Assembly (NCBI GenBank): GCA_902470765.1
Contig: CABRHW010000011.1
Coordinates: 1-64,000 of the forward strand
DNA from: an uncultured Collinsella sp.
GTDB taxonomy: Bacteria > Actinomycetota > Coriobacteriia > Coriobacteriales > Coriobacteriaceae
Direction: 5' to 3'
Length of the DNA stretch: 64,000 nucleotides
The stretch's first letter is position 1. Each line of letters starts with the position of its first letter. Shown piece by piece: positions 1 through 6,681 of this stretch. Under the pieces are notes generated by a model that was not told the origin of the DNA, made no database searches, and worked only from the letters and a program-made list of their open reading frames with translations. Position numbers and translations under genes: made by a program.

Positions 1-70
1 GCTTGGAGGTCACGAGCGTGAGCGGGTACAGGCGGGTGCCGGACCCGCCGGCGAGCATGATGCCTTTCAC
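1..70 (-). CDS. rmlA: Glucose-1-phosphate thymidylyltransferase, N-terminus only (runs off the window)
   Basis: Only the first 23 codons are in the window, read from a GTG at 70-68. The translation starts MKGIMLAGGSGTRLYPLT, the nucleotidyltransferase signature (GGSGTRL) of RmlA/RfbA, which makes dTDP-glucose, the first step to dTDP-rhamnose. The GTG is preceded by GGAAGGAG at about 78-85, inside the end of the upstream gene, and lies 3 bases after that gene's stop, so the two are probably translated from one message. Making a rhamnose precursor fits the rhamnosyltransferase-like gene just before it. The call rests on the N-terminal motif alone; another sugar-nucleotide pyrophosphorylase is the main alternative. 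Confidence 0.8.
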   Translation of the reverse strand, partial: MKGIMLAGGSGTRLYPLTLVTSK

Positions 71-73
71 TGG

Positions 74-1240
74 TTATCTCCTTCCGAGGAAAAGGTCTTC
101 GTAGCTGTCAGTGATGGACCGCCACGAATACCGGTCGCGGATAACGGAGGTCGATGCCGTATCGAGCTCCTCGATCGACTTCCAATCCATCACGTCGGCG
201 CTATTGATAAGTTCAGCCAAGTCTCCGGATTCCTTGCTCCAATACAGGGCCGAGTCCTCAGCGACCTCGCGGTTGAAACCGACGTCGAGAAGGAGGTTGA
301 GGCGCGTGGACGCCAGCGCCTCCAGGAGGCTCGGATTGGTACCCCCGACCTCATGGCCATGGAAGTAGCCGTAAGCCTGCTCACGGATCTTCTTCAGGAG
401 CTCCTGGTCGTAGACGGTCCCGACGAACTTGATGCGTGGGTCGGACTTGAAGTGCGTCTTCCGCTCGAGCTCCGCGAGGAAGAAGTCGTCCACTCCCGTC
501 ACGAGCGCGAAATCCCGCTTGGAGTCGGAAGCCATGAACTCGCGGATCATGGTCTCGTAGTTATTCTCGGGCACGAAGCGTCCCACGACCAGGTAGTAGC
601 CGAAGGGCTCGAGGCCCTTCTCGGAGAGCCATCCAGTGAACTTGGGGTCGTCGTCCGCGAGCGCTGAGTGCCTGATGTCGGCCCCGTAGGCGATGAAGGT
701 CGTCTCGGGGTCCAGGTCGGCATACTCCCCTCGAATGTACTTCTCGATGTTCTTGGAGTCGCACACCATCAGGTCGGCGTGCTTGACCATCCCGCGCTCC
801 GAGACTTTCCAGTACCTGCGGACGGGCGCGCTCCACTTGGCGCGCTTCCACTCGTGGCCGTCGGGGTTCACGAGGACCTTGCCGCCAAGGGCGTGGATTT
901 TGTTCACGTACCTGCCGAAAAACGGTCCGATGCGACAGGCCAGCACGTAGACGATGGGGTGCTCGACACGGTTATTCTCGATATAGGCGGTGCACCACTT
1001 GAGGGCGTCTATGTCGTAGAAGATCGCCCTAGCGGCTCCGACGGGCCTGCGTAGTACCTTGAAGCAATGCGCTCCGTTGTGCTCGAACTCGCCGACCTCC
1101 TCGGCGGAGTCCACAGCGCACGCCACGTGATACTTGATGTCGGGCGATACCTGATTCTCGGTCAGTTTCTCCACGAACGTCTCGTAACCGCCGTAGTTTG
1201 CCGGAATTCCCTTGGATCCGATGATGAAAACATGCTGCAT
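74..1240 (-). CDS. DUF1972-type glycosyltransferase, probable rhamnosyltransferase of a surface polysaccharide
   Basis: The 388-residue protein begins MQHVFIIGSKGIPANYGGYE, the start typical of the DUF1972/GT4 group that includes the streptococcal rhamnosyltransferases WchF and Cps2T. These add the second sugar to an undecaprenyl-linked acceptor on the cytoplasmic membrane face. A C-terminal GT-B nucleotide-sugar region is visible (GGTNPSLLEALA at about 300). Its ATG at 1240-1238 overlaps the stop of the priming transferase by one base (TAATG), so the two are translationally coupled. With rmlA directly downstream, addition of rhamnose is the natural guess, but the exact sugar is an inference. 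The length is normal for the family. Confidence 0.8.
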   Translation of the reverse strand: MQHVFIIGSKGIPANYGGYETFVEKLTENQVSPDIKYHVACAVDSAEEVGEFEHNGAHCFKVLRRPVGAARAIFYDIDALKWCTAYIENNRVEHPIVYVLACRIGPFFGRYVNKIHALGGKVLVNPDGHEWKRAKWSAPVRRYWKVSERGMVKHADLMVCDSKNIEKYIRGEYADLDPETTFIAYGADIRHSALADDDPKFTGWLSEKGLEPFGYYLVVGRFVPENNYETMIREFMASDSKRDFALVTGVDDFFLAELERKTHFKSDPRIKFVGTVYDQELLKKIREQAYGYFHGHEVGGTNPSLLEALASTRLNLLLDVGFNREVAEDSALYWSKESGDLAELINSADVMDWKSIEELDTASTSVIRDRYSWRSITDSYEDLFLGRR

Positions 1241-2004
1241 TAGTACGCATCGCTCCCGTTAAAGACCTCCAGAACCGTTAGGAGGATGATCTTGAAGTCC
1301 GTGATGACTCCGCGCTTGGCTATGTATTCGAGGTCCCGGCGGACCATGCCGTCGAAACCGGTGGAGTTGCGCTCCGTAACCTGCCAGAGCCCCGTAATGC
1401 CTGATTTCACTGCTAGCCTCTGCAGGTCGTACTCGGTGTACTCAGCTACCTCATTCGGCAGCGGCGGGCGCGGGCCGACGACGGACATCTGGCCCAGAAA
1501 CACGTTCAGGAACTGTGGGAACTCGTCAATGGAGTGCTTACGGATGAACTTGCCGATCCTGGTAACGCGGGGGTCTTCCCTCATCTTGAACATAGCGCCG
1601 GCGATCTCGTTCTGCTCCCTGAGCTCGGCGAGGCGCTCGTCGGCGTCCTTGTACATGGAGCGGAACTTCCACATGCGGAAGGTGGACAGACTTCCGTCGC
1701 GGTGGGTCTGACCCACGCGAATCTGGCTGTAGAAGGGGTTGCCCTCGCTCTCCAGACGGATGGTCGCGGCGAGGACAAGGCTGGGTACGGCGATGACGGA
1801 CAGCACGCAGCCACTAAACGCGATGTCGAAGGTGCGCTTCACAGCCCTATAGACAAGGCGCGAGCGATCCCAGTCCATGATGGATTGCATGGCCTTGTAG
1901 CGGCCGGCGCCCTCACGCCGGTCCATGGCCTGGGCAATCAGCGCCGCCCCCGCGGGCGCATCCGTTGCATATTGAGTTTTATCCGACACGTTCTCTTCCA
2001 ACAC
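1240..2004 (-). CDS. Polyprenyl-phosphate hexose-1-phosphate transferase (initiating sugar transferase)
   Basis: The 254-residue protein is a short WcaJ/CpsE-type transferase. It should move a sugar-1-phosphate from a nucleotide sugar to undecaprenyl phosphate and so start repeat-unit synthesis. A cytoplasmic stretch of about 55 residues is followed by one membrane segment (about 60-82). The catalytic block follows with MWKFRSM (about 113), KHSIDEFPQFLNV (about 155) and SVVGPRPPLPNE (about 175), then GITGLWQV near 204. The long multi-helix N-terminus of full-length CpsE is absent, so this is the small-PHPT form. A GTG start is chosen at 2004, with GGGGAC five bases upstream. The gene lies between loaP and the glycosyltransferase, as expected for the first catalytic gene of such an operon. 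Confidence 0.88.
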   Translation of the reverse strand: MLEENVSDKTQYATDAPAGAALIAQAMDRREGAGRYKAMQSIMDWDRSRLVYRAVKRTFDIAFSGCVLSVIAVPSLVLAATIRLESEGNPFYSQIRVGQTHRDGSLSTFRMWKFRSMYKDADERLAELREQNEIAGAMFKMREDPRVTRIGKFIRKHSIDEFPQFLNVFLGQMSVVGPRPPLPNEVAEYTEYDLQRLAVKSGITGLWQVTERNSTGFDGMVRRDLEYIAKRGVITDFKIILLTVLEVFNGSDAY

Positions 2005-2055
2005 TTCGTCCCCTGGTCGGGGATCCTCCCTGTTCTGTGTAGCGACCGCCCGCAG

Positions 2056-2601
2056 CTAGGCAATCGCCTTTTTAAGGTTGCGCATGACGCGCTGCTCGGC
2101 CGAAAGCACGGCAAGGCCAACGCGCGTAGTTACGCATCGGCCGCACAGGTCGAGCTCCAAATAAGCAGTGCTCTTGCGTCTGTTAATGGTTTTGATAAGG
2201 CCTTCGTGGCCCAGCAGCGGACCTGCCGTCACTACGACCTGGTCGCCGTCTTTTAAGGCCTCGCTCATGGGCACTACGCGGTCTCCCCTATGCGTAAAGC
2301 CGCCAATAAGCTGAACCTCTTCTTTTGCCAGCGGCACAAACTGACCGTCCTGGGAAAGCACCCGGGCAAAGTCGTCCATACGTAGCAGATACTGTTGCAC
2401 GGTGCGGGGATCTGCCGTATCGCAGATAAGATAACCGGGAAAGAGTGGCTTGGTCGTATTGACCCATTCGCCGTGTACCTTGATCTCGGTTTGATATTGG
2501 GGATAAAAGAGCTCCTGCATGGCGACAGCCGGCACCATGTGCTCAATGCGCTCACGCATTACGTCTTCGCGACCGTTAATGACCTGGATTACATACCACA
2601 C
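2056..2601 (-). CDS. loaP: LoaP-like NusG paralogue, transcription antiterminator
   Basis: The 181-residue protein opens VWYVIQVINGRED, the NGN-domain start of NusG. It contains the KPLFPGYLIC strand of the fold and ends with a KOW-like segment (DGDQVVVTAGPLLGHEG at about 120-136). Specialised NusG paralogues of the LoaP type are known in Firmicutes and Actinobacteria. They ride on RNA polymerase and suppress termination in long polysaccharide or metabolite operons. Position as first gene before a priming sugar transferase supports that role rather than housekeeping NusG. Three in-frame GTG codons (2610, 2607, 2601) could start it. The last is chosen because it gives the usual WYV start and sits about 8 bases after AGGGGG. 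Confidence 0.8.
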   Translation of the reverse strand: MWYVIQVINGREDVMRERIEHMVPAVAMQELFYPQYQTEIKVHGEWVNTTKPLFPGYLICDTADPRTVQQYLLRMDDFARVLSQDGQFVPLAKEEVQLIGGFTHRGDRVVPMSEALKDGDQVVVTAGPLLGHEGLIKTINRRKSTAYLELDLCGRCVTTRVGLAVLSAEQRVMRNLKKAIA

Positions 2602-2646
2602 GAGCACCACCCCCTTGCTGTCTTACGTATGGCTCACGTGATTTGG

Positions 2647-2689
2647 ATATGGCTTCGCCAGGGCGCTTGTGCGCGAAGGCGCTGCATAT
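2647..2689 (-). promoter_or_regulatory. Hairpin in the untranslated leader of loaP
   Basis: On the minus strand, an ATATG...GCCTTCGC arm pairs imperfectly with GCGAAGCCATAT across a loop of about 14 bases, ending 46 bases before the loaP start. LoaP-family proteins are known to act through a small RNA hairpin element in the leader, so this is a candidate site. No such motif was confirmed by alignment. Confidence 0.35.
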
Positions 2690-3514
2690 TCAAACCCTGA
2701 GCCCAGTTAGACAAGCACGTGGCTCTGCCCCACCGTGAACGGTATGTATAAGCGCAGTTGCTAGAGACGCGGACGTGTATCGCAAAATAAACGCGTCTCC
2801 AGCTAGCTGCGTGCGGCCCAGTCAAGCGGGTACAAAACTGGAACGCACGCAAACAGCTGCAGCACTGCTACGCATTAGCATGCAAACAATAGCTATTTAC
2901 ACCTACGAATTAATTCGATGCAAAAAAACAAAGTCGCATGACTTCTTTATTGGAGCTCGTGGTGTTTCTGGCACCGCCGTTACGGCCGGATGCTGATCGA
3001 CCCTGCGCTACGTGGCCTATTGGAGCCGTGAGCACAGTTGAACTCATGTAACGTTAGGTATCCTAGCACAAGCTGTTAGCGAAACTGATTTGGGCTGCGT
3101 TGGACAACATATCGTTCATTTAACGTGCTAAAGGGGGTTGTTTTGGGATGTTGTTCGCGTTGGCGCAGGTTATTGGGGTGCCGCAACGGGCGCCAGAGTA
3201 AATTCTGGTAAACCTAGGCTTTAATACGCCAAAGGAATTACGTGGTGCTTACGAATAATGTACAGAACTGGGAAATTAATTGCACAACATTTTGCGGGCG
3301 TGTGGGTATGGCCGTTACATTGCGAAGATGCTCATCACACACTAGGCACGCCTGGTTACAGAGTCAACGCATTTTGAGGCGGCTTGTTGGACAACTTTAG
3401 GGGTGTAGTTGTCGCAAATTTTGCGACAACTACTGCAGACGGCAAATATGAACAGGAAAGCAATTTGCATATTTTGCAAAAATGCAGTTCAGGCCATTTA
3501 ATATCGTATGCAAC
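2690..3514. other. Gene-poor AT-rich gap between loaP and tRNA-Ala
   Basis: About 820 bases hold no reading frame with a convincing start, ribosome binding site or recognisable product. Base composition is clearly more AT-rich than in the neighbouring genes. The word TTGGACAAC occurs near 3098 and again near 3387. A perfect palindrome lies at 3405-3433. The promoter of the loaP operon must lie here, but I could not place it with confidence. Confidence 0.6.
3405..3433. repeat. Perfect 14-bp inverted repeat with a one-base centre
   Basis: The arm GTAGTTGTCGCAAA is followed by one T and then its exact reverse complement. There is no T-run beside it, so it does not look like a terminator. It could be an operator, a recombinase site or a hairpin. 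No gene within 400 bases explains it, apart from the tRNA and loaP. Confidence 0.6.
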
Positions 3515-3543
3515 TAAAAAAGGCCACTCAATTGAGTGGCCTT
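3515..3543 (-). terminator. Rho-independent terminator of tRNA-Ala
   Basis: Read on the minus strand, AGGCCACTC, an AATT loop and GAGTGGCCT are followed by six T residues. It lies 11 bases past the tRNA 3' end, the expected place for its terminator. Confidence 0.85.
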
Positions 3544-3553
3544 GCATTCACGA

Positions 3554-3629
3554 TGGTGGAGACGAGGGGGATCGAACCCCTGACCTCTTGACTGCCAGTC
3601 AAGCGCTCTCCCAGCTGAGCTACGCCCCC
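3554..3629 (-). tRNA. tRNA-Ala (anticodon GGC)
   Basis: A 76-base cloverleaf can be folded on the minus strand. The acceptor arm is GGGGGCG with CGTCTCC and contains the G3-U70 pair that marks alanine tRNAs. The D arm is GCTCAGCTGGGAGAGC. The anticodon stem CTTGA/TCAAG encloses the loop CTGGCAG, giving anticodon GGC. The T arm is GGGGTTCGATCCCC, and the 3' CCA is encoded. Confidence 0.95.
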
Positions 3630-3712
3630 GTGACGACGTAGTACTATAGGGGAATGTTTTGCTTGATGCAAGGGGGAATTTTGATTGATAGTCTTATCTT
3701 ACGGGTTTTCCT

Positions 3713-3741
3713 GGGATGGGACTGAATTAGCTATTTTTGGC
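3713..3741 (+). repeat. Left imperfect inverted repeat of the HEPN cassette
   Basis: These 29 bases match the reverse complement of 4956-4984 at 25 positions, including an uninterrupted run of 11 (CTGAATTAGCT). A weaker second block further in (GTTAAGCCAATGG at 3805) also resembles the inverse of 4900-4916. The two copies face each other across the two-gene cassette, like transposon or MITE ends, but no transposase is present. Confidence 0.6.
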
Positions 3742-3893
3742 GGGTATGAAAATAACTTGTTGGGTTTATTAGTTTTCTGGTTGAAGAAAGTCTCCTACCA
3801 TTATGTTAAGCCAATGGTTGGATTTAAAGCGGAGCAACTCATTGCAGTTGTAGAATCTCTGGTTGAAATCGTCTTTGCCTGGGAGGACCGACC

Positions 3894-4166
3894 ATGGCCG
3901 AGAAGTTCGCGTTCGACTACGTGAACGAGATTTTGGATATCGTCAACTACGCGCGCGAAGTGCTGCGCCCCGCCTACACTGCTGGGGCTGCTGAGCCGCA
4001 TCTCGATCGCAACATCGCGAGCAGCAGCCTAACGATTGGCCCGCGCATCGACGTCCCGGGACCGCTCTTCGTGACCGAGCCCGACCGCGACAACGAGATG
4101 GTGGATGAGTTCATCGAACCGAGGACAGGTCTGAGAATCAACGCAGAAACGAGCGAGGTGTTATGA
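3894..4166 (+). CDS. Small acidic protein of unknown function, partner of the HEPN-motif gene
   Basis: The 90-residue product matches no family I recognise. It is acidic and has an amphipathic N-terminal half (FDYVNEILDIVNYAREVL at about 6-23) that should be helical. A Pro- and Asp-rich middle follows, with a short FIEPRTGLRI segment near the end. GGGAGGA lies 7 bases before the ATG, so the start is well supported. The stop overlaps the next ATG (ATGA at 4163), so the pair is translated together. A small acidic protein coupled to a HEPN-motif protein resembles antitoxin-toxin pairs, but that is inference from arrangement only. Confidence 0.65.
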   Translation: MAEKFAFDYVNEILDIVNYAREVLRPAYTAGAAEPHLDRNIASSSLTIGPRIDVPGPLFVTEPDRDNEMVDEFIEPRTGLRINAETSEVL

Positions 4167-4861
4167 GCATGACAGCAATTGCCGATTGGGAGCCCATGTC
4201 CTCTGCGTGTTTAAAATGCAGCGACAACGAATACGGGTTCCCCACCGTCGTCTGCCGTACGCCCAGCAGACTTGTGGAAGAGTGCGAAAACGCCTTCGAC
4301 GCAGGGCTGCTGCTCGCCGCTTTGACTCTCGTAGTGACCATCCCAGACGTATGCGCGAACATCGGCGGGATGGATTACCGGAAATGGTGCAAGGAATACC
4401 TGGGGCTCCCAAACGATGGAAGAATAATGACCAATGCACGCAAGGGCGAGAAGCGCCCAGATGAGATAAAAGAGGGGTTTGAGACGATAGAGAAGCGAGG
4501 CATCTTTACGTCATCGGATCTCTACCAGCTTCGCTGCGCGGTGATCCATGCGGGGTCATCGGTCATCGAGGGAAGGGGCGAAGCGTATAGCCCCTATAAA
4601 GCCATCGGGGTTTGCGTACAGGGCGATGCGCGCGGGATTATCGCGAGTTACGGGCATAAAGGAATCGGCAATGGAAGCCAACAGGACTGCGAGTTCGATT
4701 GCGTCGTCAAGCTTGAAGGGCTCATCTCTCTCATAGCAAAGGGCGTGTGCAAATTCGTCGAGGAAGACCCCGCGCACGATCGAGAATACTCGACGGGGAA
4801 AGGACTTTACCGCCAAGGCGTGGTGGACTTCAGGCCTTTAATCAAAAAGCAAAGTTGTTAA
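4163..4861 (+). CDS. HEPN-motif protein (R-x4-H), possible ribonuclease of a toxin-antitoxin or defence pair
   Basis: In this 232-residue protein, LYQLRCAVIHAGSS at about 120-133 contains R124-CAVI-H129. That is the R-x4-6-H motif of HEPN domains, many of which are metal-independent RNases in toxin-antitoxin, abortive-infection and CRISPR systems. The motif lies after a predicted helical stretch (SRLVEECENAFDAGLLLAAL at about 35-54), as in that fold. The N-terminus carries C16, C19 and C31, not in an obvious zinc-binding spacing. The ATG is embedded in the end of the upstream gene. The cassette sits between inverted repeats and has slightly different base use from its neighbours, suggesting transfer. 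Catalysis and target are unknown; a non-nucleolytic HEPN protein is possible. Confidence 0.6.
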   Translation: MSMTAIADWEPMSSACLKCSDNEYGFPTVVCRTPSRLVEECENAFDAGLLLAALTLVVTIPDVCANIGGMDYRKWCKEYLGLPNDGRIMTNARKGEKRPDEIKEGFETIEKRGIFTSSDLYQLRCAVIHAGSSVIEGRGEAYSPYKAIGVCVQGDARGIIASYGHKGIGNGSQQDCEFDCVVKLEGLISLIAKGVCKFVEEDPAHDREYSTGKGLYRQGVVDFRPLIKKQSC

Positions 4862-4955
4862 GCAAGTGGTTGGATTAAACAGAATCCCGTTTGCAGAAAC
4901 CAGCCAATCGTTTAACAACATCCAAATACTTATTTTACCTACCCTTTTTGGCGTT

Positions 4956-4984
4956 GCCAAAATAAGCTAATTCAGCCCCGTCCC
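4956..4984 (-). repeat. Right imperfect inverted repeat of the HEPN cassette
   Basis: This is the mirror copy of 3713-3741 (25 of 29 identical) and ends 10 bases before the thiN stop codon. Beside it, TTTTGGCGTTGCCAAAA at 4946-4962 forms a short hairpin that may end transcription from either side. The repeats bound a 1.27-kb segment. Confidence 0.6.
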
Positions 4985-4994
4985 GATAAAGCCC

Positions 4995-5636
4995 TCACGC
5001 AAGCAAATAGCCGATTGCGACGCCTTGGTGGACTTGGATCGTGGCTGTTGACCTGACGACGTTGCTGATGCCTGTGTCCGCCAACAGGCCCAGGGGGCTG
5101 TGGTCTAGCTCCCACTCTAGGCCGCATTCGCTTACCACCGTCCCAGGGGCTATAGCAATGATAGAGAACGTCTTGTCCACGACGCCCTCGATGGTCCACG
5201 ATTCGCCTTCGTGCAGAATGCGGGCCGTGGACTCGTCCTCGGCAATCCAGACTGGGGCGTCATCGTAGCCTGCAAGCAACCCCAGTACGGAAAGCGCCAT
5301 ATCCGGACGGCCGCCGGTGGCGCAGGTCGCAACCACTTCGGCACGCGGCCAACGACGGCGGACGGAATCGAGCGCCAGCGCCAGATCGGTATAGTCCTTG
5401 TAGGGGTCGTGGCGCTCAACTTCAAAGTCGGTGGCAGCATCGATCAGTGCGCGACCGGCATCGCTCACCGTATCGGCATCCCCCACATATACGTCGCAGC
5501 TCAGTCCCGCGCCCAGCAGCGCGTCGAGTCCGCGGTCCACGGCGACAACGTGATCGCACTCCCCTGCTAACCTACGCAACAGATCCGCGCTCGCCAACAC
5601 GGGCGAGCCACAGACTACTAGTACTTTGCAAGCCAC
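4995..5636 (-). CDS. thiN: Thiamine pyrophosphokinase
   Basis: The 213-residue protein should transfer pyrophosphate from ATP to thiamine, making the cofactor in the cytoplasm. Family blocks are in order. VAVDRGLDALL (about 31) and YVGDADTVS (about 50) carry the metal/ATP aspartates. DPYKDYTDLALAL (about 77) and CATGGRPDMALS (about 104) follow. The C-terminal part holds the thiamine-binding beta domain (ECGLEWELDHSPLGL near 170). A GTG start at 5636 follows a GAGG site and lies 9 bases after the upstream HAD gene, so the two probably share a message. No thiamine riboswitch is visible. Confidence 0.9.
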   Translation of the reverse strand: MACKVLVVCGSPVLASADLLRRLAGECDHVVAVDRGLDALLGAGLSCDVYVGDADTVSDAGRALIDAATDFEVERHDPYKDYTDLALALDSVRRRWPRAEVVATCATGGRPDMALSVLGLLAGYDDAPVWIAEDESTARILHEGESWTIEGVVDKTFSIIAIAPGTVVSECGLEWELDHSPLGLLADTGISNVVRSTATIQVHQGVAIGYLLA

Positions 5637-5645
5637 AAACCTCGC

Positions 5646-6335
5646 CTATCCTTCAAACGAAAGCACGCGAGCCAAATCCAGCTCCTCGTAGCTGTCGATA
5701 AAGATATCGCAGTTGGCGCGCACGTTGTCGCGCTTCATGCGGCCGTGCGGGTCATAAATACCCACACGCTTAAAGCCGGCGGCCCCAGAGCTCTTAAGGC
5801 CAAAAACCGCGTCCTCAAACACCCAAGCGCGCTCAAACTTATGCCCATGATGCTCCTCCAGGCGGCGCAGCGCCAGCTCGTACACATCGGGGAACTGTTT
5901 GGAGCGTCCTGCCTCGCCTGTCGTGGTAACAAACTCCATGTAAGCGTCGAGTCCGGCATCAGCGAGCGCGGACTGCACCAGCTCGGCCGGCGTAGACGTG
6001 GCAACGCACATGGAAATGCCCGCCGCCTTCGCCTGCTCCAAAAATGCCAGGAGCCCCTCGCGCGGCGGCACCTTGGAGTAGCCATCAATCAGAATGTCGC
6101 TCAGCTCGCGATACAGCTCCTCGCCATTCTCGCCAATGCCCCACGTGTCGTGGTAGGCCTGGCACTCATCCTCGAGCGACAAATGCTCAAACTGGGCAAA
6201 ATCGTCGACCGTCACGTCAACTCCGTGGCGGTGCAATAACTCGGGCTGGGCATAGGCCCAAACGGGGGTGCTATTAACCAGCGTGCCGTCGCAATCGAAA
6301 ATAAAAGCGACATTGGGAGCGGCGGTCTGGGACAT
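5646..6335 (-). CDS. HAD superfamily phosphatase (beta-phosphoglucomutase-like subfamily)
   Basis: The 229-residue protein has the four HAD motifs. FIFDCDGTLVNS near the start supplies the nucleophile aspartate, VATSTP (about 112) is motif II, a Lys in GRSKQFPD (about 143) is motif III, and VFEDAVFGL (about 171) is motif IV. The alpha-helical cap between motifs I and II places it in subfamily IA, with phosphoglycolate phosphatases and beta-phosphoglucomutases. The substrate cannot be read from the sequence. An ATG at 6356 is also in frame, but GAAAGG lies 7 bases before the ATG at 6335, so that start is used. Its promoter region overlaps the glgB operator cluster, hinting at shared sugar control. 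Confidence 0.8.
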   Translation of the reverse strand: MSQTAAPNVAFIFDCDGTLVNSTPVWAYAQPELLHRHGVDVTVDDFAQFEHLSLEDECQAYHDTWGIGENGEELYRELSDILIDGYSKVPPREGLLAFLEQAKAAGISMCVATSTPAELVQSALADAGLDAYMEFVTTTGEAGRSKQFPDVYELALRRLEEHHGHKFERAWVFEDAVFGLKSSGAAGFKRVGIYDPHGRMKRDNVRANCDIFIDSYEELDLARVLSFEG

Positions 6336-6357
6336 AAACGAACCTTTCGATGTCAAA

Positions 6358-6445
6358 TGGTAAACAACCTGCTAAAAACGTTTTACCAAACGTCAAACCA
6401 ACAATCAAAAAACCCTTATTGGTAAAACTGTCAAGAGTTTTACCA
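6358..6445. promoter_or_regulatory. Cluster of TGGTAAAAC operator-like motifs between the HAD gene and glgB
   Basis: TGGTAAAAC at 6420-6428 and GTTTTACCA at 6437-6445 form a perfect 9-bp inverted repeat with an 8-base spacer. A further GTTTTACCA lies at 6380-6388 and a variant TGGTAAACA at 6358-6366. On the minus strand the spacer contains TTGACA, which could be the -35 box of the HAD gene. The same word occurs before the GH13-GH77 gene at 16315. The arrangement suggests one sugar-responsive regulator, not identified here. The rest of this 346-base gap holds no gene. Confidence 0.6.
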
Positions 6446-6681
6446 TCGCAATTCTGCCAGTGGTCTAAACATGGCGCTTACCGATTAAACGCCGCCCAAA
6501 AACCACTTTCCTTCATAAAAGTAACGTACAGGTGTTATCGTAGTTTCTGCCGAAAGTTCCACCGAGCACGCGAGGTGGAACGAATCATAGAACTATCGCC
6601 GTCCCTTCGATTCGTGCAGCCTTGGACCTTTCGCATCTAGTCACCAAGGCAACACGCTGCCGCGTCATGATGGGATCAAAC

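Noticed and set aside
3384..3641. A frame running through tRNA-Ala and its terminator
   Set aside because: It is explained wholly by the tRNA, its terminator and the palindrome.
3685..3924. A 79-codon frame upstream of the HEPN cassette
   Set aside because: It spans the left inverted repeat and overlaps the start of the better supported gene in another frame; no ribosome site.
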